Below the pieces are notes generated by a model, which saw only the letters and a list, made by a program, of their open reading frames with translations, did not search any database and was not told the origin of the DNA. From contig CAVTOD010000011.1 of assembly GCA_963736305.1 (NCBI GenBank), positions 47,973 to 111,972 of the forward strand: a stretch of 64,000 nucleotides of DNA, given 5' to 3'. A program made the translations under genes and the position numbers. The DNA comes from DASUPK01 sp963736305. Its GTDB lineage: Bacteria > Actinomycetota > Thermoleophilia > Solirubrobacterales > 70-9. This document shows positions 16,004 to 24,285 of the stretch, piece after piece; position 1 is the first letter of the stretch; every line of letters starts with the position of its first letter.

Positions 16004-18004
16004 CTACGCGGGTTGCGCGGCGCGGTGGCGGTCGGCCACCAGCTCCGCGATCTCGCCCATGATCCGGTTGATCTCGAAGTCCTTAGGCGTGTAGACGCCG
16101 GCGACGCCGGCCTCGCGCATCGCCGCTGCGTCGACAGCGGGGATGATCCCGCCGACGACCACCGGAATGTCCGCGCCGTCGGCGTGCAGGAGCTCGACCA
16201 CCCGGGGGACGAGCTCGCGGTGGGAGCCGGAGAGGATCGAGAGCCCGACGACGTCCACGTCCTCCTCGACCGCCGACTTCGCGATCTGCTCGGGGGTGAG
16301 GCGGATGCCCTGGTAGATGACCTCCATGCCGACGTCGCGGGCGCGGACGGCGATCTGCTCGGCGCCGTTCGAGTGCCCGTCGAGGCCCGGCTTGCCGACC
16401 AGGATCCGGATCGGGTGCCCAATCTCATCCGAGACCGCGGAGACTCGCTCGCGAACGCCGGCCAGCAGGTCGCCGTTGACCGATCCACCCCCGGCGGCCT
16501 CCGAGACGCCGGTGGGCGCCCGGTAGTCGCCGAAGACCTCGCGCAGTACGCCGGCCCATTCACCGGTGGTCGCGCCTGCCTTGGCCGCTTCGATGGTCGC
16601 CGGCATGATGTTGGCGCTCTCGTCGCGTGCGGCCTCGGCGAGCTTCTCCAAGGCAGCATCGACGGCGGACTGGTCGCGTTCGGCCTTCCACTCCTCGAGC
16701 GCGGCGATCCTCTCGCGCTCGACCTCCGGATCAGGGGTGAGGATGCCGCCGTCCTCGCCGGTGGTCAGTGGCGAGTCCTCGGACTCGGTGAACTTGTTCT
16801 GGCCGACGACCGTGGTCTCGCCGCGCTCGATCTTGGCGATCCGCTCGCGGTTTGACTCGACCAGGCGGGCCTTCATGTAAGGAACGGCCTCGACGGCGCC
16901 GCCGCGCTCGGCGACCTCCTTCATCTCGGCGTCGGCTCCAGAGGCGAGCTCGTCGACCAGGCCGTCCATGACCACGGACCCCTCGAAGATGTCGGGGTAG
17001 TCGAGCAGGTCGGTCTCGTTGGCGAGGATCTGCTGGATGCGGAGGCTCCACTGCTGATCCCAGGGACGCGGGAGGCCGAGGGCCTCGTTCCAGGCGGGGA
17101 GCTGGATCGCGCGGGCGCGGGCGTCGCGTCCGAGGGTGACGGCGAGCGCCTCGAGCACGATCCGCGGGACGTTGTTCTCGGGCTGGGACTCGGTCAGGCC
17201 GAGCGAGTTGACCTGGACGCCGTAGCGCAGGCGCAGGAACTTCGGCTCCGTGACGCCGTAGCGGTTGCGGCCGATCTCCTCCCAGAGCCGGCCCATCGCC
17301 CGGAGCTTGGCGTGCTCCTCGACGAAGCGGACACCGGCGTTGACGAAGAACGAGATCCGGCCGAAGACCTTGGGGAAGTCCTTGTCTGCGACCTGACCGC
17401 GTGCCTTGACCTCGTCGAGGACGGCGATCGCGGTGGAGAGCGCGTAGGCGGTCTCCTGGACCGGAGTGGCTCCGGCCTCCTGCAGGTGGTAGGAGCAGAC
17501 GTTGATCGGGTTCCACTTCGGGATCTCGTTGACCGTGAACGCGACGGTGTCGGCGATCAGCCGCATCGAGGGTCCGGGCGGGAACGCGTAGGTGCCGCGG
17601 GAGAGGTACTCCTTGATGATGTCGTTCTGCGTGGTCCCGGCGAGCGCGGCGCGCTCGACGCCGTTCTCCTCGGCGACCGTCGCGTAGAGGGCGAGCAGCC
17701 ATGCGGCCGTGGCGTTGATCGTCATCGAGGTGTTCATCTCGCCGAGCGGGATGCCGTCGAAGAGCGTGTGCATGTCGCCCTTGTGGACGATCGAGACGCC
17801 GACCTTGCCGACTTCGCCCCGCGCCAGCTCGGCGTCCGGGTCGTAGCCGGTCTGCGTCGGCAGGTCGAAGGCGACGGACAGCCCGGTCTGGCCCTTGGCG
17901 AGGTTCTTGCGGTAGAGCTCGTTGGAGCGCCGGGCGTCCGAGTGGCCCGCGTAGGTGCGCATGACCCAGGGGCGGTCCCGCTCGGGGAGGCGGTGCTCGC
18001 TCAT
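16004..18004 (-). CDS. ecm: ethylmalonyl-CoA mutase (MeaA-type, B12-dependent)
   Basis: The 666-residue protein converts (2R)-ethylmalonyl-CoA to methylsuccinyl-CoA. The N-terminal mutase barrel starts MRTYAGHSDARRSNELYR and contains SVAFDLPTQTGYDPD; the C-terminal B12-binding domain has GLDGHSNGAEQIA, with His544 as lower cobalt ligand in DxHxxG, and LSGSH. GLDGHSNGAEQ together with TPKDFEINRIMG is the MeaA/Ecm signature and differs from methylmalonyl-CoA mutase. A TACCAT box 7 bases before the ATG and no Shine-Dalgarno suggest a leaderless mRNA. The CxxC protein follows in the operon. Confidence 0.93.
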   Translation of the reverse strand: MSEHRLPERDRPWVMRTYAGHSDARRSNELYRKNLAKGQTGLSVAFDLPTQTGYDPDAELARGEVGKVGVSIVHKGDMHTLFDGIPLGEMNTSMTINATAAWLLALYATVAEENGVERAALAGTTQNDIIKEYLSRGTYAFPPGPSMRLIADTVAFTVNEIPKWNPINVCSYHLQEAGATPVQETAYALSTAIAVLDEVKARGQVADKDFPKVFGRISFFVNAGVRFVEEHAKLRAMGRLWEEIGRNRYGVTEPKFLRLRYGVQVNSLGLTESQPENNVPRIVLEALAVTLGRDARARAIQLPAWNEALGLPRPWDQQWSLRIQQILANETDLLDYPDIFEGSVVMDGLVDELASGADAEMKEVAERGGAVEAVPYMKARLVESNRERIAKIERGETTVVGQNKFTESEDSPLTTGEDGGILTPDPEVERERIAALEEWKAERDQSAVDAALEKLAEAARDESANIMPATIEAAKAGATTGEWAGVLREVFGDYRAPTGVSEAAGGGSVNGDLLAGVRERVSAVSDEIGHPIRILVGKPGLDGHSNGAEQIAVRARDVGMEVIYQGIRLTPEQIAKSAVEEDVDVVGLSILSGSHRELVPRVVELLHADGADIPVVVGGIIPAVDAAAMREAGVAGVYTPKDFEINRIMGEIAELVADRHRAAQPA

Positions 18005-18114
18005 GGGTCTAATGGTAAGTGCCTCGTAAATCCCACAGCGCACGACCGCTCCGACGGGGCCTGATGGGTGTTCTTGCAATTCCCGGTACGCCTCACGGCT
18101 ACTCTCACGCGCGC

Positions 18115-18816
18115 ATGCGAACGAAGCTCACAGCACTCGTCGTCACGGCCGCCGCCCTCGCGGCGGGCGCCGCCGCGGACGCGGCCCCGATTCCAGTCGT
18201 GACCTACACGTTCCAGAGCCAGGACGACGTGAACGCCTTCCAGAAGGTGCTCGGCACCAGCTGCAAGCGCAAGTGGGCCGGCAATCAGGCGCTCGGCATC
18301 GGGGTCGGCAACAACACGAACTCTTGTGCCTACCGCACTTCGGTCGTGGCTGACTCGAGCGATCAGTACGCCGACCAGGGAATGGTCGCCACGGTCACGG
18401 CCGCCGGCGGCACCCCGAAGCTGCAGAAGAAGACCTTCGTGGGCGTCGGCGTCCGGCGCAGCGACAACGCCGGCTACGTGCTTCGCATCCTGCCGAGCGC
18501 CCACAAGTGGCAGTACCTCCGCGATCCGAAGGGCGCGGCCCCGGCGAAGCTCGAGGCTTCGGGCAGCGGCAAGTTCATCAAGGTCGCCGCGAAGCCCAAC
18601 GTGATCGCGATTCGCGCCTTCTCCTTCGGCGGCAACTCCACCAGCGTGATTGCGTCGGTGAACGGGAACAGCGTCGTCTCGAGCACGGATTCGGGCGCGG
18701 ATCAGCCCGACGGGCGCCAGACGACGGTGATCGCCGGGGCCAAGGGATCGGGCGCGGGCACCGGGATCACGGGCATTTTCGACAACGTCATGGTCCAGGT
18801 TCCGAACCCCTTCTAG
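18115..18816 (+). CDS. secreted hypothetical protein
   Basis: 233 residues. Signal peptide MRTKLTALVVTAAALAAGAA, then an all-beta mature part of about 205 residues with two Cys in the N-terminal third (CKRKW, NSCAYR). The alternation of strands and the final IFDNVMVQVP resemble a jelly-roll (LamG/concanavalin-like) fold, but no family is firmly recognised. Divergent from ecm with 110 bp between starts. Confidence 0.75.
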   Translation: MRTKLTALVVTAAALAAGAAADAAPIPVVTYTFQSQDDVNAFQKVLGTSCKRKWAGNQALGIGVGNNTNSCAYRTSVVADSSDQYADQGMVATVTAAGGTPKLQKKTFVGVGVRRSDNAGYVLRILPSAHKWQYLRDPKGAAPAKLEASGSGKFIKVAAKPNVIAIRAFSFGGNSTSVIASVNGNSVVSSTDSGADQPDGRQTTVIAGAKGSGAGTGITGIFDNVMVQVPNPF

Positions 18817-18866
18817 GGGCACGGAATTTCCCCGTAGCCCCGGCGCGATCCTCTACCTTCAGCCGC

Positions 18867-19157
18867 GTGGCAACGACCACGGTTGAACGCCCCAAGACGG
18901 CCGGTCCCGGTGGGGGATTGGGCGGGAATTGGCTCGTGATCGTCCTCAACGACGACCACAACACCTTCGATCACGTCGCGAAGACTCTCTCTCGCGTGAT
19001 CCCCGGCGTCTCGCTCGATGGCGGCTACCGGTACGCCGACGTGATCCACAGCCGTGGCAGGGCCGCCGTGTGGACGGGCCCGCGCGAGCCCGCCGAGCTC
19101 TACTGGGAGCAGCTGCAGGCAGCCGGACTGACGATGGCGCCGCTCGAGCAGCACTAG
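18867..19157 (+). CDS. clpS: ATP-dependent Clp protease adaptor ClpS
   Basis: 96 residues. The segment WLVIVLNDDHNTFDHVAKTL is the ClpS signature whose NDD residues line the pocket for N-terminal degrons; the fold continues through ADVIHSRGRAAVW to the C-terminal EQLQAAGLT. ClpS delivers N-degron substrates to a Clp AAA+ unfoldase. GTG start with TACCTT 7 bases upstream and no Shine-Dalgarno. No clp gene is adjacent. Its stop abuts the stop of the convergent RTX gene. Confidence 0.92.
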   Translation: MATTTVERPKTAGPGGGLGGNWLVIVLNDDHNTFDHVAKTLSRVIPGVSLDGGYRYADVIHSRGRAAVWTGPREPAELYWEQLQAAGLTMAPLEQH

Positions 19158-19922
19158 CTACTTCTTGGGGGAGTCCTGCACCACCGTGTTGTTCCCCGGC
19201 CCGCCGTTCAGGCGGTCCTTGCCGGGGCCGCCGATCAGCTGATCGGGCCCCGGGCCTCCGGAGAGGCGATCCATCCCGGCGCCGCCCCCCAGCAGGTCCG
19301 CACCGGCCCCGCCGACCAGGACGTCATTGCCGGCGTTGCCGCTGAGCAGGTCGTCGTCGGCTCCGCCGTTGAGCTTGTCGTTGCCCGAGTTGCCGAGCAG
19401 GATGTCGCGGCCGGCGCCGCTCCCGCCCGAGTCGTTGCCGCTGCCGCCCTGCAGGCTGTCGCGGAATCGGCCACCCGTCATGCGGTCATCGCCCGGCCCC
19501 GCGAGCACGAGGTTGAACGCGGACGCCCCGCCGGCGTAGTGGTCGCTCCCGAGTCCGAGATCCGCTGCCGCGCCGGTGCCATGGCCGAACCCGCCCGGCA
19601 GGTCGCGCTGGGCGAAGCCTGCGTCCGGACCGACGCCCGAGAGATCAACGCGGTCGTTCCCGCTGCCGGTCACCGCATCGACCTCCGAGACCCTCGAGCA
19701 GGCGATGGCGCCCGTCCGCGGATCCTTGCCGTTCACCTTGACCGCTCCCGCCCGGCAGACGACGGCGATGTGGTCGGAGCCCTTGCCCCCGGCGACGGTG
19801 AGGAGGCTGCCGCTGACCGAGGCGCTCACCTTGGCCTGGGCGATGCCCGGGCCCGCGAGAAGCGCCGCCGCGATCGCGGTGGGAAGAGCAAGGCGCAGGC
19901 ATGGAGAGGAGAGCTTTGGCAC
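19158..19922 (-). CDS. secreted RTX-type calcium-binding repeat protein (second copy)
   Basis: 254 residues. GTG start, signal peptide (LALPTAIAAALLAGPGIAQA), a beta-rich domain with two Cys (residues about 35-120), then GGxGxD repeats to the end. It is a smaller relative of the RTX protein at 4.6-6.6 kb and, like it, has a Sec signal and no catalytic domain. The upstream region overlaps the region before the divergent AbiEi gene. Confidence 0.8.
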   Translation of the reverse strand: MPKLSSPCLRLALPTAIAAALLAGPGIAQAKVSASVSGSLLTVAGGKGSDHIAVVCRAGAVKVNGKDPRTGAIACSRVSEVDAVTGSGNDRVDLSGVGPDAGFAQRDLPGGFGHGTGAAADLGLGSDHYAGGASAFNLVLAGPGDDRMTGGRFRDSLQGGSGNDSGGSGAGRDILLGNSGNDKLNGGADDDLLSGNAGNDVLVGGAGADLLGGGAGMDRLSGGPGPDQLIGGPGKDRLNGGPGNNTVVQDSPKK

Positions 19923-19992
19923 GGGCAATGAAGGAACACCGGGAGCATCGCGAAGTAGCTGAGTCGGCGCGTTGCGGGGCGAAATCTGGGCT

Positions 19993-20031
19993 CTCCTGCC
20001 TTGGTGTCCATATGGAGCACCAGGACAGGAG
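19993..20031 (+). repeat. 39-bp imperfect direct repeat, left copy, with CCATATGG dyad
   Basis: Starts CTCCTGCCTTGG and contains GGTGTCCATATGGAGCACC, a near-perfect dyad centred on CATATG. The right copy at 20901-20939 matches at 32 of 39 positions. In this copy the ATG of the dyad is the chosen start codon of the AbiEi-DUF559 gene. Confidence 0.8.
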
Positions 20032-20911
20032 CGTCGATGAGCTGATCGCCGAAATCGCCGGACGCTCACACGGTGTCGTGACCCGGAAAAGCCTGCTGGG
20101 CAAGGGGGTGTCTCGTCAGCACATCAGGAGGCGTCTCGAGCGGGGCTCCCTGATCGCGGTCCATCGCGGCGTCTACCGAGTGGGACATCAGGCCCCGAGC
20201 ACCGAGGCGCGATATCTCGCCGCAGTCCTGGCGTGCGGCGGTGGGGCGCTCTTGAGTGGCCGCCCCGCCGGGCACCTCTGGGGACTGCTCAAGGGCTCGC
20301 CACCCCCTCCGGAGGTTCTGGCCCCGACCGAACGTCGGGTTGATGGGATCAACACTCGTCGTGCCCGGCCGCTTCATGCCAAGGATGCGACAGATCGGCG
20401 CGGGATCCCGGTCACCACCGTTCCTCGGACCCTCGTTGACCTGGCCGGCGTCCTCCCAGAGGCTTCCCTGGCGCGCGCCTGTCATGAGGCGGAGGTGCTC
20501 TACCGGACTACGCCGGGCGAGGTCGAGGCGGTGCTCGCCCGACTGCCCAGCAGCTCCGGCGCGCACATTCTTCGCCGCATCCTTCATGGCGAGGTACGCG
20601 TGAGCCTCAGCAGGCTCGAGGAGGACTTCCTTGCCCGCCTTTGCGAGGCCCATCTACCGCTGCCCGAGACAAATCGGCCCGCCGGGGGACGCCGGGTCGA
20701 CTGCCGCTGGCCGGAATACCGGCTCACGGTCGAGCTTGACAGCTACCGCTATCACGGCTCGCGTCACGCCTGGGAGGCCGATCGGCGACGGGAGCGCGAG
20801 GCCTACGCCCGGCGCGACGAATTCCGCCGCTACACGTGGGCCGACGTCTACGAGGATCCACGCCTCATGCTGCGCGAGCTACGGACCCTGCTCCGAAACG
20901 CTCCTGCCTAA
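20012..20911 (+). CDS. AbiEi-like antitoxin domain fused to DUF559 (Vsr-like) nuclease domain
   Basis: 299 residues. N-terminal winged helix typical of AbiEi-type proteins (IAEIAGRSHGVVTRKSLL, then RRRLERGSLIAVHRGVYRVG), a middle region TTVPRTLVDLAGVLP usual for this group, and a C-terminal Vsr/DUF559 domain with VDCRWPEYRLTVELDSYRYHG and WEADRRRE, the D/E-rich core of a PD-(D/E)XK-like fold. No separate toxin gene is beside it. ATG at 20012 lies in the dyad of the left repeat. Natural role unproven; such genes are common as orphan copies in these genomes. Confidence 0.8.
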   Translation: MEHQDRSVDELIAEIAGRSHGVVTRKSLLGKGVSRQHIRRRLERGSLIAVHRGVYRVGHQAPSTEARYLAAVLACGGGALLSGRPAGHLWGLLKGSPPPPEVLAPTERRVDGINTRRARPLHAKDATDRRGIPVTTVPRTLVDLAGVLPEASLARACHEAEVLYRTTPGEVEAVLARLPSSSGAHILRRILHGEVRVSLSRLEEDFLARLCEAHLPLPETNRPAGGRRVDCRWPEYRLTVELDSYRYHGSRHAWEADRRREREAYARRDEFRRYTWADVYEDPRLMLRELRTLLRNAPA

Positions 20912-20939
20912 GTGTTCATATGGAACACCAGAGCGGGAG
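20901..20939 (+). repeat. 39-bp imperfect direct repeat, right copy
   Basis: Begins in the last codons of the AbiEi-DUF559 gene with the same CTCCTGCCT and contains GTGTTCATATGGAACAC, again a CATATG-centred dyad. The ATG opens a short frame starting MEHQ as in the left copy (MEHQDRS), but homology does not continue. The rest of 20940-21004 holds nothing recognisable. Confidence 0.8.
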
Positions 20940-21004
20940 ACCCGAGGCCAACGCCGGGCCCGCCGCCCCTTCATTGCCGGTTTCCGCCCTAGCTCCGGCG
21001 AGCG

Positions 21005-21352
21005 CTACCCGCCCGCGATCAGCGCGTGCCAGACCGGCAGGAGGGGCTTGTTGTAGTAGTTGACCGCCTCCTCGCGCAGGATCGCGATCTCGTCCGAGTA
21101 CCAGTAGCGCTCGAAGTCCTCGCGCACCTCCCAGATCGAGGCCTGGCGGAAATGAAGCGGGTCCTCGACGTTGCGGGTAAGGGACCAGCCCTTCGCTCCG
21201 AACGCCATCACCCGGGCGGCGCCTGGCTCCCAGATCTCGTACCAGCGCTCCGCCCGGAATGGGTGGATGTGCCAGTCGATGTAGACGACGTCGATCGCCT
21301 GCGTGCTGGACGGCTGCTCCCAGGTGCCCTGCGCAGCCTCCTGCGCACTCAT
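21005..21352 (-). CDS. hypothetical protein downstream of ccr
   Basis: 115 residues rich in aromatics (WYEIWEP, FERYWYSDE, YYNKPLLPVWH). Predicted alternation of strands and helices suggests a small alpha/beta ferredoxin-like (dimeric barrel) fold, but no family is recognised. It starts 28 bp after the ccr stop on the same strand and is probably co-transcribed, so it may serve the same pathway. Confidence 0.7.
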   Translation of the reverse strand: MSAQEAAQGTWEQPSSTQAIDVVYIDWHIHPFRAERWYEIWEPGAARVMAFGAKGWSLTRNVEDPLHFRQASIWEVREDFERYWYSDEIAILREEAVNYYNKPLLPVWHALIAGG

Positions 21353-21380
21353 GCGCCCACCTCCAATCTACGGCGGGCGC

Positions 21381-22637
21381 TCACGCGCCCACCTCCGCCC
21401 GGATTGCGCCGGGGCCGTCCTCGGTCTTGCCCTCGTCCTCGCTCTCCGCCCCAACGAGAATGGAGATCTTCCCGAGATGCTTGTTCTCATGGAGCAGCTG
21501 ATGTGCGTCGGCGACGCCCTCGAAGCCCATTACCCGCCAGAGCACCGGCTGGATCTTGCCCTCGGCCATCAGCTGGTTCGCCCGCATGCACTCATATGCA
21601 TTGGCGAAGTGCGAGCCGATGATCTGCTTCTGGCGCATCCACAGGTAGCGGACGTCGAAGTCGAGCGTGTAGCCCGAGGTCGCGCCGCAGATGACGACCT
21701 TGCCGAACGGCTTCACAACGAGGACAGACGTGGGGAACGTCGCCTGGCCGACATGCTCGAAGACGAAGTCGGGCGAGTCGCCGAGGATCTCCTTGACCCT
21801 CTTGGCGAACCCCCGCGACTCCTTGAAGCGGGCCTTCTCCTGCTCGGGCGTCTCGTCCCCGGTGCGCATCATTCCCGAGAACTCGTTGCGGTTGATGAAG
21901 TCGACCGCGCCGAGGCGCTTGACCAGCTCGCCCTTCTCGTCGGATGAGACGACGCCCACGGCGTTCGCCCCGGCCGCCTTGCAAAGCTGGGTGGCGAAGA
22001 CGCCGAGCCCCCCGGCAGCGCCCCAGATCAGCACGTTGTGGCCGGCCTGGAGCTTGCACTGGTCCATCAGCATCCGGTAGGCGGTGAAGTAGGTGAGGCC
22101 GTAGGCCGAGGACTCGGCCCAGGAGAGGTTGGCCGGCTTGGGCAGCAGCTGCTGCGCCTGCACCTTGGTGAACTGGGCGAAGGAGCCCCAGGTGGTCTCG
22201 TAACCCCAGATCTGCTGGCTCGGGGCGGCGAGCGGGTCGAGCCCGTGGACCTCGACGTCCTCGTAGGAGGCCTGGTTGCAGTGGATCACGACCTCGTCGC
22301 CGGGCTTCCACTTGGTGACGCCCTCGCCGACCTTCCAGACCACGCCGGAGGCATCGGAGCCGCCGATGTGGTGGCCGTACTCCTCGTGGTCGCCGTAGCC
22401 GAATACCGAGACGGGCTTGCCGAGGGCGGCCCAGACGTTGTTGAAGTTGACTCCGGCCGCCATCACGCGGACGATGACTTCGAAGGCGCCGGGCTGCGGC
22501 ACCTCGATCTCCTCCACCTGGAAGGCGTCCTTGGGCTCGCCCTCGCGCTCGGGGCGGATCACCCAGGCGGCCATCTTCTCGGGCAACTCGCCCGGCTGGA
22601 CATCGAGCTTGGATACGTCGGCGATCTCTACGGCCAA
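21381..22637 (-). CDS. ccr: crotonyl-CoA carboxylase/reductase
   Basis: The 418-residue MDR-superfamily enzyme reductively carboxylates crotonyl-CoA with NADPH to (2S)-ethylmalonyl-CoA, the key step of the ethylmalonyl-CoA pathway. Blocks: GVNFNNVWAALG, GYGDHEEYGHHIGGSDASG, IWGYETTWGSFAQFTKVQ, NADPH loop GAAGGLGVFATQ, and YLWMRQKQIIGSHFAN. The start is a TTG at 22637 with GGGAG 5 bases upstream; another in-frame TTG at 22682 lies within a perfect dyad and is less likely. The start is 22 bp from that dyad, suggesting tight control. Confidence 0.93.
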   Translation of the reverse strand: MAVEIADVSKLDVQPGELPEKMAAWVIRPEREGEPKDAFQVEEIEVPQPGAFEVIVRVMAAGVNFNNVWAALGKPVSVFGYGDHEEYGHHIGGSDASGVVWKVGEGVTKWKPGDEVVIHCNQASYEDVEVHGLDPLAAPSQQIWGYETTWGSFAQFTKVQAQQLLPKPANLSWAESSAYGLTYFTAYRMLMDQCKLQAGHNVLIWGAAGGLGVFATQLCKAAGANAVGVVSSDEKGELVKRLGAVDFINRNEFSGMMRTGDETPEQEKARFKESRGFAKRVKEILGDSPDFVFEHVGQATFPTSVLVVKPFGKVVICGATSGYTLDFDVRYLWMRQKQIIGSHFANAYECMRANQLMAEGKIQPVLWRVMGFEGVADAHQLLHENKHLGKISILVGAESEDEGKTEDGPGAIRAEVGA

Positions 22638-22658
22638 TGTGACTCCCGCGTTGGTTGG

Positions 22659-22694
22659 TCCTGACGTCCGGATCGTATTCAACGGACGTCAGGA
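22659..22694. promoter_or_regulatory. perfect 12-12-12 inverted repeat between ccr and the divergent gene, probable operator
   Basis: Arms TCCTGACGTCCG (22659-22670) and CGGACGTCAGGA (22683-22694) are exact reverse complements with a 12-base spacer GATCGTATTCAA. On the minus strand the spacer contains TACGAT, a good -10 box for ccr, so a protein on both arms would straddle the promoter. A terminator is unlikely because the site lies in front of both divergent genes. Confidence 0.75.
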
Positions 22695-22728
22695 TGGCGT
22701 CCGCCACCCCGACTACGTTGAAAAGTCG

Positions 22729-24003
22729 ATGGAAGCCTCCGAGAAACCCCAGCTGCCCCTCGAGCCCGGCGCCTCGGACGGCGCCGTTCGTGCGATCGGC
22801 GACCGCCTCGTGATCGAGCGCCTCGAGGTGAACGACGCGGGCGCGGCTCGGGTCGTCCAGGAGCAGGTCCGCGAGGGCCACCAGCCCGCCGAGACCGTGA
22901 CCAGGGCGATCGAGATCGGCGCGCGCGTGATCGAGAGCGAAGGCACGGCCGCGAACGTGGATTACGTCAAGGCGGAGCTCGAGCGCCAGCTCTCCCCGCT
23001 CGCCGAGCGGCTCGGCAGCGTGATCGAGGTGGGCCAGGAGGAGTTCGTCGAGCGGCTCGCTAGCAGCTTCGACAAGGAGCGCAGCGGGTCCGTCCAGCAG
23101 CAGATCCGGGAGCTGCTGACGGCCGCGATGGAGCATCAGCGCACCCAGCTGGCGCGACAGTTCTCGGCCGAGGACGGGGCCAATCCGCTCGCGGACTTCA
23201 AGGCAGGGGTGGTCCGGGCCGTGAAGAGCTCTCAGGAGGCCCAGCACCTCGAGCGCGCCGAGGACCGCAAGCGAATCGAGGCGATGACCGCGGAGCTGAC
23301 CGCGCTGCGGGAACGGTTGAGCGCCAAGGAGGAGCTCGAGGTCGAGCAGGCCCGCGGCACGGCGAAGGGACGCGACTTCGAGACCAGGGTCCACGAGGTG
23401 ATCGACGGGATCGCCACAGCGCGTGGTGACGCCGCCCACCATGTCGGCGATCGGGCGGCCGAGACTCGCGGCAAGAGGGGCGACATCGTCGTCGAGATCG
23501 GCGCCGGGGCCGGCCCGGCGCTCGCGAAGATCGCCTTCGACCCCAAGGACAGCCAGCTCACCCGGCCGAAGGCCTGGGAGGTCCTGAACGGCTCGCTCGA
23601 CGACCGCGGTGCCGACTACGCGGTCCTCGTGGTCGCGAGCGAGGAGAACGTGCCCGCTAAGACCCAGAGCCTCGTCGAGTACGAGGGCAACAAGCTGATC
23701 GTCGCCGTCGACCGGGAGGAGCCCGAGGCCTACATCCTGGAGACGGCCTATTGCATGGCCCGTGCTCGGGCGCTGGCGGCGAGAAGGGACGAGCTCTCCC
23801 TGGACGCGCCGGCCATGAAGGATGCGATCGACGAGACGCGCCGTGCGCTCGAGTCGCTGAAGACGGCGCGGCAGGCGCTGACCGGCATGCGCAAGAACGC
23901 CGACAGCATCGAGACGGCGCTGGGCGTCATGGAGGAGGGCGCCAAGACGGCGCTGGCACGCGCGGACAGCCTGATCGCTGACGCACTGGACGGAGTGGCC
24001 TAA
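22729..24003 (+). CDS. coiled-coil protein with a restriction-endonuclease-like domain
   Basis: 424 residues. Residues about 30-200 are charged helical coiled coil; residues about 215-345 (GTAKGRDFETRVHEVI, RGKRGDIVVEIG, IAFDPKDSQLTRPKAW, YAVLVVASEENVP) resemble the nuclease-like core of DUF2130-type proteins with an E..D..E..K pattern; a second helical region closes the protein. Function unknown. Divergent from ccr with the 36-bp dyad in between. Confidence 0.75.
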   Translation: MEASEKPQLPLEPGASDGAVRAIGDRLVIERLEVNDAGAARVVQEQVREGHQPAETVTRAIEIGARVIESEGTAANVDYVKAELERQLSPLAERLGSVIEVGQEEFVERLASSFDKERSGSVQQQIRELLTAAMEHQRTQLARQFSAEDGANPLADFKAGVVRAVKSSQEAQHLERAEDRKRIEAMTAELTALRERLSAKEELEVEQARGTAKGRDFETRVHEVIDGIATARGDAAHHVGDRAAETRGKRGDIVVEIGAGAGPALAKIAFDPKDSQLTRPKAWEVLNGSLDDRGADYAVLVVASEENVPAKTQSLVEYEGNKLIVAVDREEPEAYILETAYCMARARALAARRDELSLDAPAMKDAIDETRRALESLKTARQALTGMRKNADSIETALGVMEEGAKTALARADSLIADALDGVA

Positions 24004-24045
24004 TGGACACCCGGGCATTCCGTCCACGGATCAGGGTGACCGATC

Positions 24046-24285
24046 ATGGCGCGCAAATCGTGGGACGAAATGGCCTATAGAGCCAATATGGAAGCGTCCG
24101 AAAATATGGTGCCGCCGGTCGATTGGAGCGGTAGGCATGCCCAAAACGGAATCCAGCCGGGGCGCGTCGCACAGGCACTTGGATCCGACCAGTACGCAGC
24201 CGGCCTGACCCGGCTGGAGCTGATGCTCACTGCCGTCCTCCCCCGCCTGGTGGGAGAGCAGCCGCGCCAAGACCGGCAGGTCTAG
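24046..24285 (+). CDS. small hypothetical protein
   Basis: Possible 79-residue protein (MARKSWDEMAYRANMEASEN start), not recognised. GGTGA lies 6 bases before the ATG. The first half is less GC-rich than nearby genes. Its TAG stop overlaps the stop of the convergent lipoprotein (CTAG), an arrangement repeated elsewhere in the window, which gives slight support. Confidence 0.35.
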   Translation: MARKSWDEMAYRANMEASENMVPPVDWSGRHAQNGIQPGRVAQALGSDQYAAGLTRLELMLTAVLPRLVGEQPRQDRQV

